The notes: generated by a model not told the origin, from the letters alone. A DNA stretch of 64,000 nt from Eriocheir sinensis (GCF_024679095.1 NC_066509.1:17198589-17262588), one strand, 5' to 3'; numbered from the stretch's first letter, positions 21,301 to 35,210 are shown. Made by a program: numbers and translations.

Positions 21301-23730
21301 GATTTTATGGTTTGGTTAGGGTGCTTAAAGTGACCCTCTGTTGGACTATGGAACTGGCTCGAACTCATCCCATTTGTAGAATATTCTTTTATGACTTTCA
21401 TCAAGAAATAATTACTGTGATATTGGTGCCTTGAAGTTTACTGAATTGTGTATACTCAGGAATATATAAACATTTTTCTTCCCAATTTTGGTGGTCACCT
21501 GGAATTTTTAAAGTGATCCCTTCACCATGTCCGTGGACAAGACGCCGTCCCGGTCTGTCCTGCGCCCTCAGGTTCACGAGTAAGCCCTGCAGCCCACGGT
21601 CAGACACCTCTTTCGTGGCCCGCAGCACCTCATTCCTGGGACGAAATAACGTCAAATATTAACTTATTACTTCCATTGGGACTCGACTTGTCAACTCTCA
21701 CGACTTTGCTAATGTATCGCTTCCATAAAACCAATGATAACGTCTGATTAGGGATTGTCGTTTTGGACCTTTTTCTTTGTCCCGGGATTCCGGGATAAAA
21801 TTAGCCCATCCGGATCCTGGATTTCAGGATTTTCAATTGTCTAAAATTGCACATTATACCTAGTTTCACGTTCAGATTTTTGATGTGCTTAACATTAATA
21901 GATATGCAAAAATATTACTGTAGATTGACTGTCTTATTAATTCCACTTAATATTTAATTCCAAATTTTCAGCATACACTTTGTTTCTCAACAAAGTAAAA
22001 GGAATAAGAATAAGAGCTAGTATATGCTGCGTTTACTACTTTTTTTTCTGCTTCCGAATTCCAATGTGAATGACAATGTGAATTATAGTTCATTATCGCT
22101 GATAAAGAAAGAAAGAAAAAAAAACATTTGTTTCCATGTATACCCAGTGAAATGAAAAGAGTACTTAATGACAGAAAATTTAATAAAAATAAATGAAGAA
22201 AAATTAAACGTATGCATTCTTTATTTATAATATGAACTAAATGATTAAGAAGTATCTCATAGAATAAGATCTTATTTAACACAAGCAAATTTCCATAAAA
22301 TGAAAGCAATAAATGACAGTAAGTTTAATCAAATGAATGAATAAAAATAAAACATACATGTTCTGCATTCCTGTGTAAACTAAATGATTAATAAGCAATC
22401 GAGCATGTATGGAATTTTGATAATAAGATCATAAATAACACGAACAATTTTCCATAAAATAAAAACAATAATTAATGACATAAAATTAAATTAAATGAAT
22501 TAATCAAAAGGAAAATTATATTCTGCATTCATATAGCATCTATGGATTTCATGAAAATCTTAAGTAACACAAATTCAACACACAATATGTTTTCAATCTC
22601 TGAAAACAGTAATGATTAAATGTAAATGACAAAAAAAATTGTCAGATATATAAGGAAAAGAAAATGTATACTGAAATTTTCCATACATGAAAATAATAAT
22701 TGACATAATTTAACAAAATGAATTGATGAAATAACAGACAGACAGACAGTTTACTGGTAACCGTCACTGTTCGGTCACTCACGCGAGGAGGGAAAGTGTG
22801 CTGGTTTTTTTTTTTTTTAAGCTGTCACGCTCATCTCAATGCCGTATACATACAGCAAAGTGGAATATGCAGACATGGTGTTCATTATACGGGCTCTGTT
22901 ACGGGTAACGGGAGTGCCATGGCTGCTTTATAATACTCAAGAGAATACCTAAACAGTAAGTCCTTCCTTCACAGTGTTCACACACACACACAAAACACTC
23001 CTCACGGGACACCCTGTATATACATATAAATAGAAGCACAAGTTCACAAGTTCACAACTATCCTGCAGTCAAATTTGTCTTTTTTTTTTATACTTAATTT
23101 CATGATTTTTTCATCTGATTTTTCCCAGGATTTCCTGGATTTGCAAAATATCCCGGGATTATTAAACCTTTAAAATCCGGGTCCGGAAAATTGTCCGATC
23201 CTGGATCCCGGAAACAAACCCTACGTCTGATACATGCCCCTGAAAGATATGACTTGGGTGTAGTATGTAGTTTTGTGCTATATAGTATGCTTGACTTCCT
23301 ATCAACACGAGGCTCTTATTCATCGCGGGTACTGAAACAAGACCAGGTGACTGACCCCTTTTGACACTGCTCTGGGTGGGCGCTGCCTGTAAATGGATTA
23401 TCGCCCGTTTCAAGCCACTAGTCTATTAATGTCAAACTGGAAATATAAAAATGACAGCAACTCCCTCGCACCTTCTGAGAGGGAGTTTTTTTCTTATATC
23501 TATAATTACCCGTTTTACCTAGATAGGCCTAGTTAATTTACATACTTGAGGGAAATATCATCTAATTCAGAAAGGGCGAATTTTTCGGTTCTCTTTCCCG
23601 AGTCCTTGATGGGCGGCAGGACGGAGAGATTTCCTCGGTTTCCTCCATTGTCAAAGTTGCTGCCTCCTGGAGTCGACGTGAGGTCCCCGACACCCGTTCT
23701 GGCTCCCACTCCATTATGGGACCTCTTGTC
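18247..23730 (-). CDS. EF-hand protein gene, seven phased exons, apparently damaged
   Basis: Minus-strand exons at 23730-23546, 21635-21526, 20742-20588, 19249-19103, 19014-18844, 18660-18594 and 18309-18247 have GT/AG introns, and each splice phase fits the next. The product resembles a multi-EF-hand protein: DRDGVLSTDM, then VRYEDMFNYLAKSRMEAL, then YDLDRDRNDFLTGQQ with helix VLKLLFCECGAYL, then YKIETLMNYLTRV, then a Gln/Pro-rich tail. It is probably a cytosolic calcium-binding protein. C1orf87/CREF-like is a guess. Exon 2 lacks two bases needed to keep frame, and a TAG adjoins the last exon. Later exons are not in the window. Confidence 0.65.
18372..18590. other. intron between EF-hand exons 6 and 7 (Gln-coding candidate at its 3' end)
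   Basis: Contains GCT/GTT trinucleotide runs at 18375-18410 that read as a Gln tract on the minus strand. No other feature. Confidence 0.4.
18594..18660 (-). CDS. EF-hand gene, exon 6
   Basis: Acceptor CCTTCTGCCAG. 22 codons, KQPQAAAGKSMLNAPWELAQ then QQ, in phase 0 before donor GTAGGC. The first base completes a Gly codon. Confidence 0.65.
18844..19014 (-). CDS. EF-hand gene, exon 5
   Basis: Acceptor TTTGTAG. The exon reads LKLLFCECGAYLTPDVGARL and ADMYKIETLMNYLTRVKPET, then TVDSGNG in phase 2 before donor GTAACA. The start continues the helix after the exon 4 EF loop without a break. Confidence 0.7.
19103..19249 (-). CDS. EF-hand gene, exon 4
   Basis: The first base completes an Arg codon. 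The exon then reads VLLSDKDEAKLIIDMDRQLT and ADFRRTMYDLDRDRNDFLTG, ending QQ plus GT before donor GTGTAC. DRDRNDFLTGQQ fits an EF-hand loop with Gln at position 12. Confidence 0.75.
19255..20580. other. intron between EF-hand exons 3 and 4
   Basis: AT-rich sequence without a recognised element. Short open frames on both strands lack coding character. Confidence 0.5.
20588..20742 (-). CDS. EF-hand gene, exon 3
   Basis: Acceptor CCCTCTCCAG. The exon reads LKLSEEGMKNLCKKFGEAGN and VRYEDMFNYLAKSRMEALRA, then a proline-rich end, 51 codons plus AG, before donor GTCAGC. GC content and codon use are coding-like. Confidence 0.75.
20875..21205 (-). repeat. tRNA-derived SINE (family A) copy 3
   Basis: The body matches copy 1 (CCTGATGGTCGGTCCA, TTATAGTGG, CTAGA with the GTGGTCTTC block) with an extra internal segment. 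The head on the minus strand shows B-box GAGTTCAATCG near 21149-21160 and A-box-like TGGCTGAGTCGTC near 21192-21203. The tail is poly-T on the plus strand at 20874-20884. It sits in the intron between EF-hand exons 2 and 3. Confidence 0.7.
21526..21635 (-). CDS. EF-hand gene, exon 2 with 2-base frame loss
   Basis: The acceptor TCGTCCCAG precedes 21635. The exon opens NEVLRATKEVSDRGLQGLLV, completing the split Lys codon of the previous exon. The EF-hand loop DRDGVLSTDM appears two bases out of frame with it. The exon is 110 bases, whereas 112 would join both neighbours in phase. The lost bases lie in GGACAGACC near 21562. Confidence 0.65.
21749..23223. mobile_element. hAT-like non-autonomous element, 8-bp target duplication
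   Basis: CGTCTGAT is directly duplicated on both sides (21741-21748 and 23224-23231). The ends are TAGGGATTG at the left and, on the opposite strand at the right, TAGGGTTTG. They are followed inside by CCCGGGAT/ATCCCGG motifs and by long AT-rich sequence. An 8-bp duplication with YARNG-type ends is the hAT hallmark. The interior contains about four diverged copies of a roughly 160-base unit (starting near 22130, 22289, 22449 and 22678, each at TTTCCAT). No transposase. It lies in the first EF-hand intron. Confidence 0.75.
23546..23730 (-). CDS. EF-hand gene, exon 1 of the seven (5' boundary uncertain)
   Basis: Open in the frame that reads VGARTGVGDLTSTPGG, RGNLSVLPPIKDSGKR and KFALSELDDISL, ending AA/GTATGT at 23546/23545 in phase 2. 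The 5' edge is uncertain: the frame has a stop just upstream of 23730, and a stronger acceptor (CTTCCCGCAG) lies about 60 bases further up in another frame. Confidence 0.6.
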
Positions 23731-24052
23731 TCAGCACCAGGGGCACGCCACTCGGGGAGACACCGTGCACCGTCGGATGGGCCCTGCGGGAAGTAACGAT
23801 GATTAAAAACTGTGCTGTCAGTGGTCAGCAGCTCTAAAGCGAGTCTCTTTATTTGCGTGAAGCGTAATTGTACGTCTTGGGTGTACGAAATTGCAGGTGT
23901 GACAATAAGTAATGAAGGAAGTGCGCCGCGTGTGTCGTACGAAGGATAGTAAATTATTGCGTTAAAAAGTTTGCCCTCAGCAACCGTAACAAATGTTGTG
24001 TTTCTTAGGAGACTTTAGGAGCTTGCTGTGTAGTGAATCAATTAAGGCATTC

Positions 24053-24256
<204 letters not shown>

Positions 24257-24561
24257 GAATAAAATGTCAGCCTCTCTTGTCGAGGTATGCATCGTAAATG
24301 CCACGGGGTGAATGAACGAAGAACGGAACAAAAGGAAGCATCACCCACATTTGGCAAGGCGTTCGTAGAGGTTGGGGGTATTTGCATGGGTAGTTTTATG
24401 AGCCTAGTGAGAGTTTGATAAGGTTTCTGCACCATGAATGTGGAAAACACTCACGAGAACCCAACTAATCTCCTTTGTGGCCTTTGAAAATAGTAGTTGT
24501 GAGAGCCAAAATTGTCTGAGAGTACGGACCAAAAGCAGGAGCGACTCACACTTCTCGAGGC

Positions 24562-24564
<3 letters not shown>

Positions 24565-24656
<92 letters not shown>
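24565..24656. repeat. (AC)n microsatellite
   Basis: About 46 AC units. Confidence 0.97.
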
Positions 24657-24659
<3 letters not shown>

Positions 24660-24779
24660 GCCTCATTCCTTCCACCCGACTCCTTACGTAACCATCCACA
24701 CGCTCCAGAAATAGAGTCAACGAGTCCCACTATATCCTTTGACCTAGAAAAAAAAGACTACATTATCGATTTGTACCGT

Positions 24780-25340
24780 GGTCGCCTCACCCACACTCCG
24801 TAGATGATTAACCTGTACCCTGAGACATGACCGAGTGTATCTGTAAGTAAATAAACGGCAAAAAGAGAAAATTCAGAGGTGTTGCCAAGTCCGCAGGTTG
24901 AAGTAATTTTGATATAGTGTAGCATTGCCTTCTTTTATTTCTACAGTAAAGGAAACAGCTCATGGGAAAAAAATAATGAAAAAAAAAACAGCAATTCACT
25001 GCTCCCATTAAAATAGAGTTAAGAGGAGTGGTTAAAAGAAAAGTATTACCTTTACCTGAGACGTAGGGTATCTATAACTATCTAAACGGCAAAAAAAAGA
25101 TATTCAGGTGTGTCATTAGCTTCTGTAGATATAGGCCTACGTGGCAAAAAATATATATCATGGGTGTCACTAGTTCCGTAGGCTGAAGTAATTTTAATAT
25201 AGTTTGGAATTTATCTCTCTACCTGTTTAATTAGCATCTAAGAGACAAAGAAATCAATTGTCATAAGTTTCGTCGGAGTAATCTTAATATATCGTGGAAT
25301 TTCTTCGAAGTCGCCTCACCTGAATCCCTCCCGGAATTAA
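24780..25340. repeat. diverged direct repeats
   Basis: GTCGCCTCACC with following CCGTA...GTGACC/GAGACATGACC blocks at 24781-24830 recurs at 25312-25370. GAAGTAATTTTRATATAGT occurs at about 24900 and 25185, and a related form at 25272. The unit boundaries are blurred. Confidence 0.5.
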
Positions 25341-25439
25341 TTGCTCCGTACCCCGTGACCTAACTTGACCTCGACTTGACTGTGACCTGACCTCGTGTAC
25401 GAAGATTATATATACACACGGTCAGGGAAGAAAGGCTAT

Positions 25440-26620
25440 TACATCACTGCTTACACGCTCACAAAGTTACATAATACCCACAGAATACGTCTCTTTTGGT
25501 CAATAAATCACCCCCGATATCACACAATAGGGGCCTTTTTGTGTGCTCCTCGATCGTAAAAAAATTCAGTTCATTATCCTAGTTACTGTATCAAAGACGT
25601 TGGGTTAGTGACGTAATATCCACAGAATGCGTCTCTCTTGGCCTATGTATCACCTCCGACAGTCCACAATACATGCCTTATTGTGCTCTTCGATTGTAAA
25701 ATATGTATGAGAGCCGAACAAACCGTCCTTATGCCAACTGTTGTATTAAAAATGTTGGGTTAGTCGCGTAAAATCCATTAAATTCGTCTCTCTTGGTCAC
25801 TGTATCACCTCCAGCAGTACACAACATGGGCCCTTTTGTGTGTTCTTGTACAGTAAAAATCTAAGGTCGGTGTTGTCAGTCGCTTCCACTCCTCACATCA
25901 ACTACTTCCAAAGCCTAAATAGGAGATCAGTCGGGTTGTAATGATCGTTCGTTTTGGGAGCATGGTACAGAGGAAGGGTCAAACTACTAGAAGGGTCATA
26001 AAAAGTACCCCTGGAAATGCCCAAAACTCCCACGAAAGCCGAAATATTTAAGAATACAACGCTCAGTCTCCTCCTACCCATATGCCTACTACTGTATCAA
26101 AAGCGTTGGGTTAGTTAGTTATGTAAAATCCTGTAAATTACTCCCTCCTGGTCTATGTATAACCTCAACCCCGTCATTACTACCATTACATAAACATATA
26201 AACTTGGCCGAGAAAGAAAGGCCATGAGCTCACTGGTTCCGTTGTTTGTTACCTAAAAGTCTATAGAATGCTTCCTTACTGTTTCATTTATCACGCCCAG
26301 CCCCTCATTACTAACAAAGCCAACGCAAGTTACTGCCATTACAAGGTCACTGGTTCCGTTGCTTGTTGCGTAAAAATCTATAGAATTTCACCTTACAGTT
26401 TCATTTATCACGCCCAGCCCCTCTAAACACTAAGCCACCGGAAGTTACTGCCATTATGTAAAAGCATAAATATGGCCAAGAACTAAAGGTTACGAGCTCA
26501 CTGGTTCCGTTGTTTGCTACGTAAAAGTCTATGGAATTCCACCTTACTGCTTCATTTACGTTCAGTCCCTCATTACCAACCATTGAACCACCGCAAGTTT
26601 CTGCCAGTAGCTTTACCTTC
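25440..26620. repeat. degenerate satellite, about 120-155 base unit, at least seven copies
   Basis: Recurring landmarks are GTTGGGTTAGT / GTTCCGTTGTTTGTT followed by CGTAAAATCC, AGAATNCGTC and TATCACCTCC / TATCACGCCCAG. Copies begin near 25458, 25600, 25755, 26105, 26232, 26348 and 26499. Divergence is high, suggesting an old array, and no coding function is seen. It lies next to the much more uniform 56-base array. Confidence 0.6.
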
Positions 26621-26660
26621 GACTTGGCTCAGACGCTCATTGCACTCACGATCTTGTCCC

Positions 26661-27802
26661 CAGTCACCCTCTCCCCTTCCCTTACTGATAGACTGACAAG
26701 GGTTCTGCACCATCCACAATCACCCTCTCCCCTTCCCTTACTGATAGTCTGACAAGGGTTCTGCATCATCCACAATCACCCTCTCCCCTTCCCTTACTGA
26801 TAGACTGACAAGGGTTCTGCACCATCCACAATCACCCTCTCCCCTTCCCTTACTGATAGACTGACAAGGGTTCTGCAACATCCACAATCACCCTCTCCCC
26901 TTCCTTTACTGATAGTCTGACAAGGGTTCTGCACCATCCACAATCACCCTCTCCCCTTCCCTTACTGATAGACTGACAAGGGTTCTGCACCATCCACAAT
27001 CACCCTCTCCCCTTCCCTTACTGATAGACTGACAAGGGTTCTGCACCATCCACAATCACCCTCTCCCCTTCCCTTACTGATAGTCTGACAAGGGTTCTGC
27101 ACCATCCACAATCACCCTCTCCCCTTCCCTTACTGATAGACTGACAAGGGTTCTGCACCATCTACAGTCACCCTCTCCCCTTCCCTTACTGATAGTCTGA
27201 CAAGGGTTCTGCACCATCCACAATCACCCTCTCCCCTTCCCTTACTGATAGACTGACAAGGGTTCTGCACCATCCACAATCACCCTCTCCCCTTCCCTTA
27301 CTGATAGACTGACAAGGGTTCTGCACCATCCACAATCACCCTCTCCCCTTCCCTTACTGATAGACTGACAAGGGTTCTGCACCATCCACAATCACCCTCT
27401 CCCCTTCCCTTACTGATAGACTGACAAGGGTTCTGCAACATCCACAATCACCCTCTCCCCTTCCCTTACTGATAGACTGACAAGGGTTCTGCAACATCCA
27501 CAATCACCCTCTCCCCTTCCCTTACTGATAGACTGACAAGGGTTCTGCACCATCCACAATCACCCTCTCCCCTTCCCTTACTGATAGACTGACAAGGGTT
27601 CTGCACCATCCACAATCACCCTCTCCCCTTCCCTTACTGATAGACTGACAAGGGTTCTGCACCATCCACAATCACCCTCTCCCCTTCCCTTACTGATAGA
27701 CTGACAAGGGTTCTGCAACATCCAAAATCACCCTCTCCCCTTCCCTTACTGATAGACTGACAAGGGTTCTGCAACATCCACAATCACCCTCTCCCCTTCC
27801 CC
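26661..27802. repeat. minisatellite, 56-base unit, about 20 copies
   Basis: The unit contains CTTACTGATAGACTGACAAG, GGTTCTGCACCATCCACAAT and CACCCTCTCCCCTTCC. The period is exactly 56 bases (for example CTGATAG at 26685 and 26741). Units are nearly identical. The variants are GATAGACTG versus GATAGTCTG, CACCATCC versus CAACATCC, and single CTACAGTC and CAAAATC changes. Confidence 0.95.
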
Positions 27803-28725
27803 CTCTAGTGACAGCTTGACAACGCTTCATCTTTCTCCCCTTCCACCTTGTACTTTATCTCCCCTCTCCCCTCTCTCCACTTTTTTTCACCTAATGCTTC
27901 ATCTCTCTCACCTTTTAGTTTTGACCTCCACCTTCTTCACTTCTACCCCACCTTACTCCCCCACTCCCCACCTCGCCCATCACTTCCCCTCCCGTCACTT
28001 GTTAACCCCTTTTCCTTCTGCACCGTTAACCAGCCATAAGCTCCTCCCAGCAATTTGTATATCATTGGTCCATATTCTTAAATGTATCGAGCTCCTATTA
28101 CTACTATTTCCGAAGACCACAGAGAAGATTAAGCGGATGTTCATGGGTGTTCTGCCCGTTCAAGGTGCAGAAGCCGTGTAAAACTATCACTGGCATCACA
28201 AAACAGTCCATGGAAATCACAGCAACTTCTACGAGAGGCTTTTCAAACTGGGGGAACTGTAGCGCTGATATGTTTAAAAATAGGGGCTTATAGAGACTCC
28301 GCCACCACCCCACGCCGCTTACGCCCAAGCTTTATGTCCTCTGCCACGCCCACCAGCACCACCCCCCGCCACCGCCCCACAGCACATCAATCTCCAAGGG
28401 CGTGACCTGCTTCTGAAAACGAACAAACGCGCCCATCAAGTATGCAGTGCGAAGCTTCGGCGAGAGGCACCTACGCGCCCGTTATGTCCATTTGTCACTG
28501 TGTTTGCGTGGCGCTGAATCCCAGGTTTTATAGCATTAGGTGTTTTTGTGTAGGTGATTTACAAAGAAGTATTATGGCTTTTCGTGTGGCATATTCGATA
28601 GTAAGAGTGAAAATGATAGAGGACTGGAGTGTAGCTAACTTGACAGGGGGAAAACGTGTCAAACTAAATATTGGTTGAAAGATTAAAAAAAAAAAAAACG
28701 AGGTAACTATCCAAGGAAGTATGTA
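27803..28725. other. pyrimidine-rich then unassigned sequence
   Basis: A CT/CCCT-rich stretch to about 28020, then ordinary sequence. Frames here look like composition artefacts and no splice-supported exon was found. Confidence 0.45.
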
Positions 28726-28726
28726 T

Positions 28727-28728
<2 letters not shown>

Positions 28729-28801
<73 letters not shown>

Positions 28802-28878
28802 CGGGCGTGGGCGGAGGAGGAAAGATGAAAACGGGGAAGCATTAAATAATAGCAGGTATTGACCGAAGGAGAGACCAT

Positions 28879-28922
<44 letters not shown>
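28729..28922. repeat. (GA)n and (CA)n microsatellites
   Basis: (GA)n at 28729-28799 and (CA)n at 28878-28922, separated by about 80 bases. Confidence 0.95.
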
Positions 28923-28925
<3 letters not shown>

Positions 28926-29123
28926 GGGTATTAAACAAGGTCAGATGCAATAGATGGACATACAGGTGGCGTATTCAGGTCGGCCAATCCCTTTCATTCG
29001 CCCCCCCCCCCCCCTCGCTGTAATAATGGTAATAGCTAACTTTTGGCCTGATATTTAGAGGGGAAGGCTAAAGGCTCCCCATTCCTTTCCCCTCCCTTCA
29101 CCCATTGCAGCTGCTTATTATAA

Positions 29124-29126
<3 letters not shown>

Positions 29127-29160
<34 letters not shown>
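29127..29160. repeat. (GT)n microsatellite
   Basis: About 17 GT units. Confidence 0.95.
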
Positions 29161-29162
<2 letters not shown>

Positions 29163-29619
29163 CGCCTTCTACTCCAGATTTTTCCGCATTTTCCAGTCGT
29201 GTTTTCTCAAGTTTTAGTTCAGATATGCATTTAAGGAATTATTTCTATGCAGGTATCCTTGATTATTATTGTTGTTGTTGTTGTTATCCGTTCCCAAGAA
29301 AATGACTGATTAAGACACGAAGTTCAATCTGCAGTACAATTTTCACAGTGGTCATTCTCTCGATGTGGAGGTCAATCATTAGAGTTTACTCTCTCGGGCT
29401 CAGTTAATTGGATTCCTCACAGACAGTGGACTCCCTCGGCCTATTATTCATGTGTCTTTATTATTTCAGAACCTTCGTGTGTCGTGTGTACGTGTGGAGA
29501 GTGGAATTACGTTGTTGTGATGTATTGTCCGTTTGTATGCATGACACTCCCGGCGATTCCTGCATAGTGTTTTGTTGGTAGTGTATAATGTCTCCCCTCC
29601 TTCCCTACCTGTCTCATCT

Positions 29620-29772
29620 CATAAGAAGAAGATGAATAAGATGAAGGAGATGAAGAAGAAGAAGAAGAAAAAGAAAAATCGAAGAAGAAAAAGAAGAAGA
29701 AGAAGAAATAAAAATAATAATGATAATAATAATAAGAAGAAGAAGATGAAGAAGAAAAAAGAAGAAAAATAA
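29620..29772. repeat. purine-rich (AAG/AAT)n tract
   Basis: Imperfect AAG/AGA triplets with an AAT section, low complexity. Confidence 0.85.
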
Positions 29773-29967
29773 TCAAAATAAAGTGACGAGGCTTTCCACT
29801 AACTTATTTCATTACGTTATTCATTAGCGGTATAACGAAGACCCCTCCTAATGCGCCACCCATGCATGCCATCATCGCCTCCTATTACCTCCGTCATTAT
29901 AACATACGTGAGCATTAACAACACCTGAAGGAACCAATTATTCACAAGCATCTACGCACCACCTTAC

Positions 29968-30027
29968 CTTACTCTGGTCTCTCTCTTCCTTGTCGCGCCT
30001 CGGGGCCAAACTGTTAACCTGAGCCAT
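29968..30027 (-). CDS. possible first coding exon (EF-hand gene?)
   Basis: ATG at 30027 opens MAQVNSLAPRRDKEERDQSK, ending AAG/GTAAGG, a strong donor, in phase 0. It lies 6.2 kb upstream of the first firm EF-hand exon on the same strand, so it could be that gene's start. The join into the next exon is not certain, because the acceptor there is unclear. Confidence 0.3.
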
Positions 30028-30509
30028 GCATGGGCGTCGTCTGAAGTGCCTCCGGACCCGTGGAAGGCAGCGACTCGGTTCTCTCCAACTCACACGTGTC
30101 CGTCTCGTGCTCTGACCCGCTCGTTTGGTGATGCGGAAGGTGGGAAGAAGCAGGTCACTCACTCACATCCACAGCTTGATCCCCGGGAAGTGGCTCTGTG
30201 ATGCACTACTACTGGTCTAAAGTATCAACCTGTATCGCCGCAGTCACCATGTGGACCAAAACTCATGGCGCTATTACGTTTTATAGAGTAAGAGCTTCTT
30301 CATCGTGTTTATCAGCCACGTATTGCCAAGTTTGCAAATCACTCACGTAATTACAGCTATATAAAAAGGCTCGCACACACGCAAAAAAAAAAAAATTGAC
30401 GTTCTCACAGCCGCTGCAGCATTTTTTTCTATTTTTTTCTTTCCCTCTTTTGATGTTTTCGTAAATAACGCGTACAAATAATCCGGTTCGCCCCTTGATT
30501 CCTCCTCGT

Positions 30510-30575
30510 TGTCATCCAAGGCTGGAGGAGGAAGAGGAAGAGGAGGAGGAAGAAGAGGAGAAGGCGGAGGAGGAG
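30510..30575. repeat. (GGA/GAA)n purine tract
   Basis: Imperfect GAGGAAGAGGAG triplets, low complexity. Confidence 0.85.
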
Positions 30576-30931
30576 AACCGGGACACCAGCACCACGCGAA
30601 CTGCAGTCACGCAAACGTTGCAAAATATGAAGACGAACACACACAGCCACAGTGAAATATTACGATGGAATATTTCATAACTAAAGCTTCATCTCCCTCC
30701 CTCGGCGCCTCCATCGTAGCTAAGCACAATAGTAAATAAGGAGAACTAGTCGCAGGGTATCAAGCACTTCCACTCGTGCCCTCAGACGCTGCAAGCCATG
30801 GGAGGGTCGGTGCGGTGCAGGACTGCGGGCGCTTGAAGCTGGGACGGCAGGTGGCGAGCCTGTGGCCCTGAGAGTGTTGCGCGCGGGAGTGAGTGAGCCA
30901 AGAAGGGTGACTGTCGCGGCCATCACCTGCA

Positions 30932-31019
30932 GTGTGTGTGTGTGTGTGTGTGTGTGAAAGATTAACAAAGCAGAGAGAGAGAGAGAGAGAGAGATATGAG
31001 CTGGGTGACGGTAACCAGG

Positions 31020-31058
<39 letters not shown>

Positions 31059-31090
31059 TTAGTCGTTCACACACACACACACACACAATC
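30932..31090. repeat. mirror-arranged microsatellites able to form a hairpin
   Basis: (GT)n at 30932-30955 and (GA)n at 30972-30994 are followed by (CT)n at 31022-31053 and (CA)n at 31069-31087. The order GT-GA / CT-CA is self-complementary around a short centre. Confidence 0.85.
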
Positions 31091-31176
31091 ACACACCTTT
31101 TAGTTGTCTTTTCGTCCTTCACACTATTATCACACTGGATTAATATATAAACCACCGAGTACCACAGATTTTTATT

Positions 31177-31539
31177 AGGATCACTAAAAGCAACACTGAT
31201 TAACACTGTTTATATGTATAGTTTTTTGTATTTAAAATTGCACGACTGTGTTACTTAACAAGTAAGTTTTTATCTTTTATAGTTTATATTTGTTAGTAAA
31301 CTATCATATGTATGCAGCTTTGTAATGCTCAGCAGGGAAATCCATTTATTTCCAATATAGTGTTAGGTTAACGTGAGTTCGGAGGTTACGTGGGGGTTGC
31401 TTTAAAACATATATAAAAGAAAAATTGGGGTCTAATAAATTCAAACTGTGTTCTCTGATGTATTTTCACATTCTAGAAATCTTGCGACCCCCAGAAGTAT
31501 CGACCTTAGAGGGGTGGCGACCCAAGTTGAGAACCTCTG
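31177..31539 (-). mobile_element. hAT-like terminus (left-arm copy)
   Basis: The minus strand from 31539 starts CAGAGGTTCTCAACTTGGGT, then GGGTCGC motifs, the classic start of hAT/Charlie-like elements. The other terminus is missing, and the copy ends at the arm boundary. Confidence 0.5.
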
Positions 31540-31677
31540 CCTATAAATAATGACTTGACGAAGCTGCTGCTATAGTTTAAGCATTTTTTATATACACTAG
31601 CTTTGGAATGTATTCAATATATTCAATATTCTCTAATCCGAACATCAATATGAAAACTTAACACTCCAAGCCCAGGT

Positions 31678-33921
<2,244 letters not shown>

Positions 33922-34233
33922 CTTGCTGGGCTAGTAACTAAAGTGGTGGAAATATAAGTAACCTTGACACTTGCTGATGAGAAAAGGAAGCAAAAAGCAG
34001 ACCTAGAGGTGCACCGGTGTGGGTGGTATGAGGAGAACGGGATTGAATGGTTGAGTCCAGCGTTGAGCCAGGCATATATGAGCGAGGCGAGGCTCCACGT
34101 GTCCCGAAACACGGGACGCAGGGCACGCTGGAAGTGTGTGTGTGGCTATGAGGACGTTGGCAGTAACTACTAGTGGTGCAACCCATGACTCATACATCGA
34201 TTGTTTTCTCTCGGTGCAAATAACGTTGCAACC

Positions 34234-34239
<6 letters not shown>

Positions 34240-34312
<73 letters not shown>
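34240..34312. repeat. (CT)n microsatellite, left arm
   Basis: About 36 CT units; counterpart (GA)n at 37176-37221 in the right arm. Confidence 0.95.
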
Positions 34313-34316
<4 letters not shown>

Positions 34317-34424
34317 TTTCTTGATTTTTTTACATCTTACATAGTGCAATAGTTTACAGTTATGTTGATGAGCGGGCAGCGGCCCGCCGCTGGGGGAAAT
34401 TTTTTTTCTCACTCAGGCACTCAG

Positions 34425-35050
<626 letters not shown>

Positions 35051-35148
35051 TTAAGGTTGCACCATATCACTCACTGAGATGCGTCATGAAGTGATACACC
35101 TTAAATGCGTCGTGTTCAGGGACAAGACCGGCTGACGCAACAGGAAAT

Positions 35149-35152
<4 letters not shown>

Positions 35153-35204
<52 letters not shown>
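35153..35204. repeat. (CT)n microsatellite
   Basis: About 26 CT units just before the repeated flank at 35211. Confidence 0.95.
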
Positions 35205-35207
<3 letters not shown>

Positions 35208-35210
35208 CTT

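Noticed and set aside
26661..27802. CRISPR-like array
   Set aside because: The 56-base unit repeats in full with no variable spacers, and the context is a eukaryotic genome.
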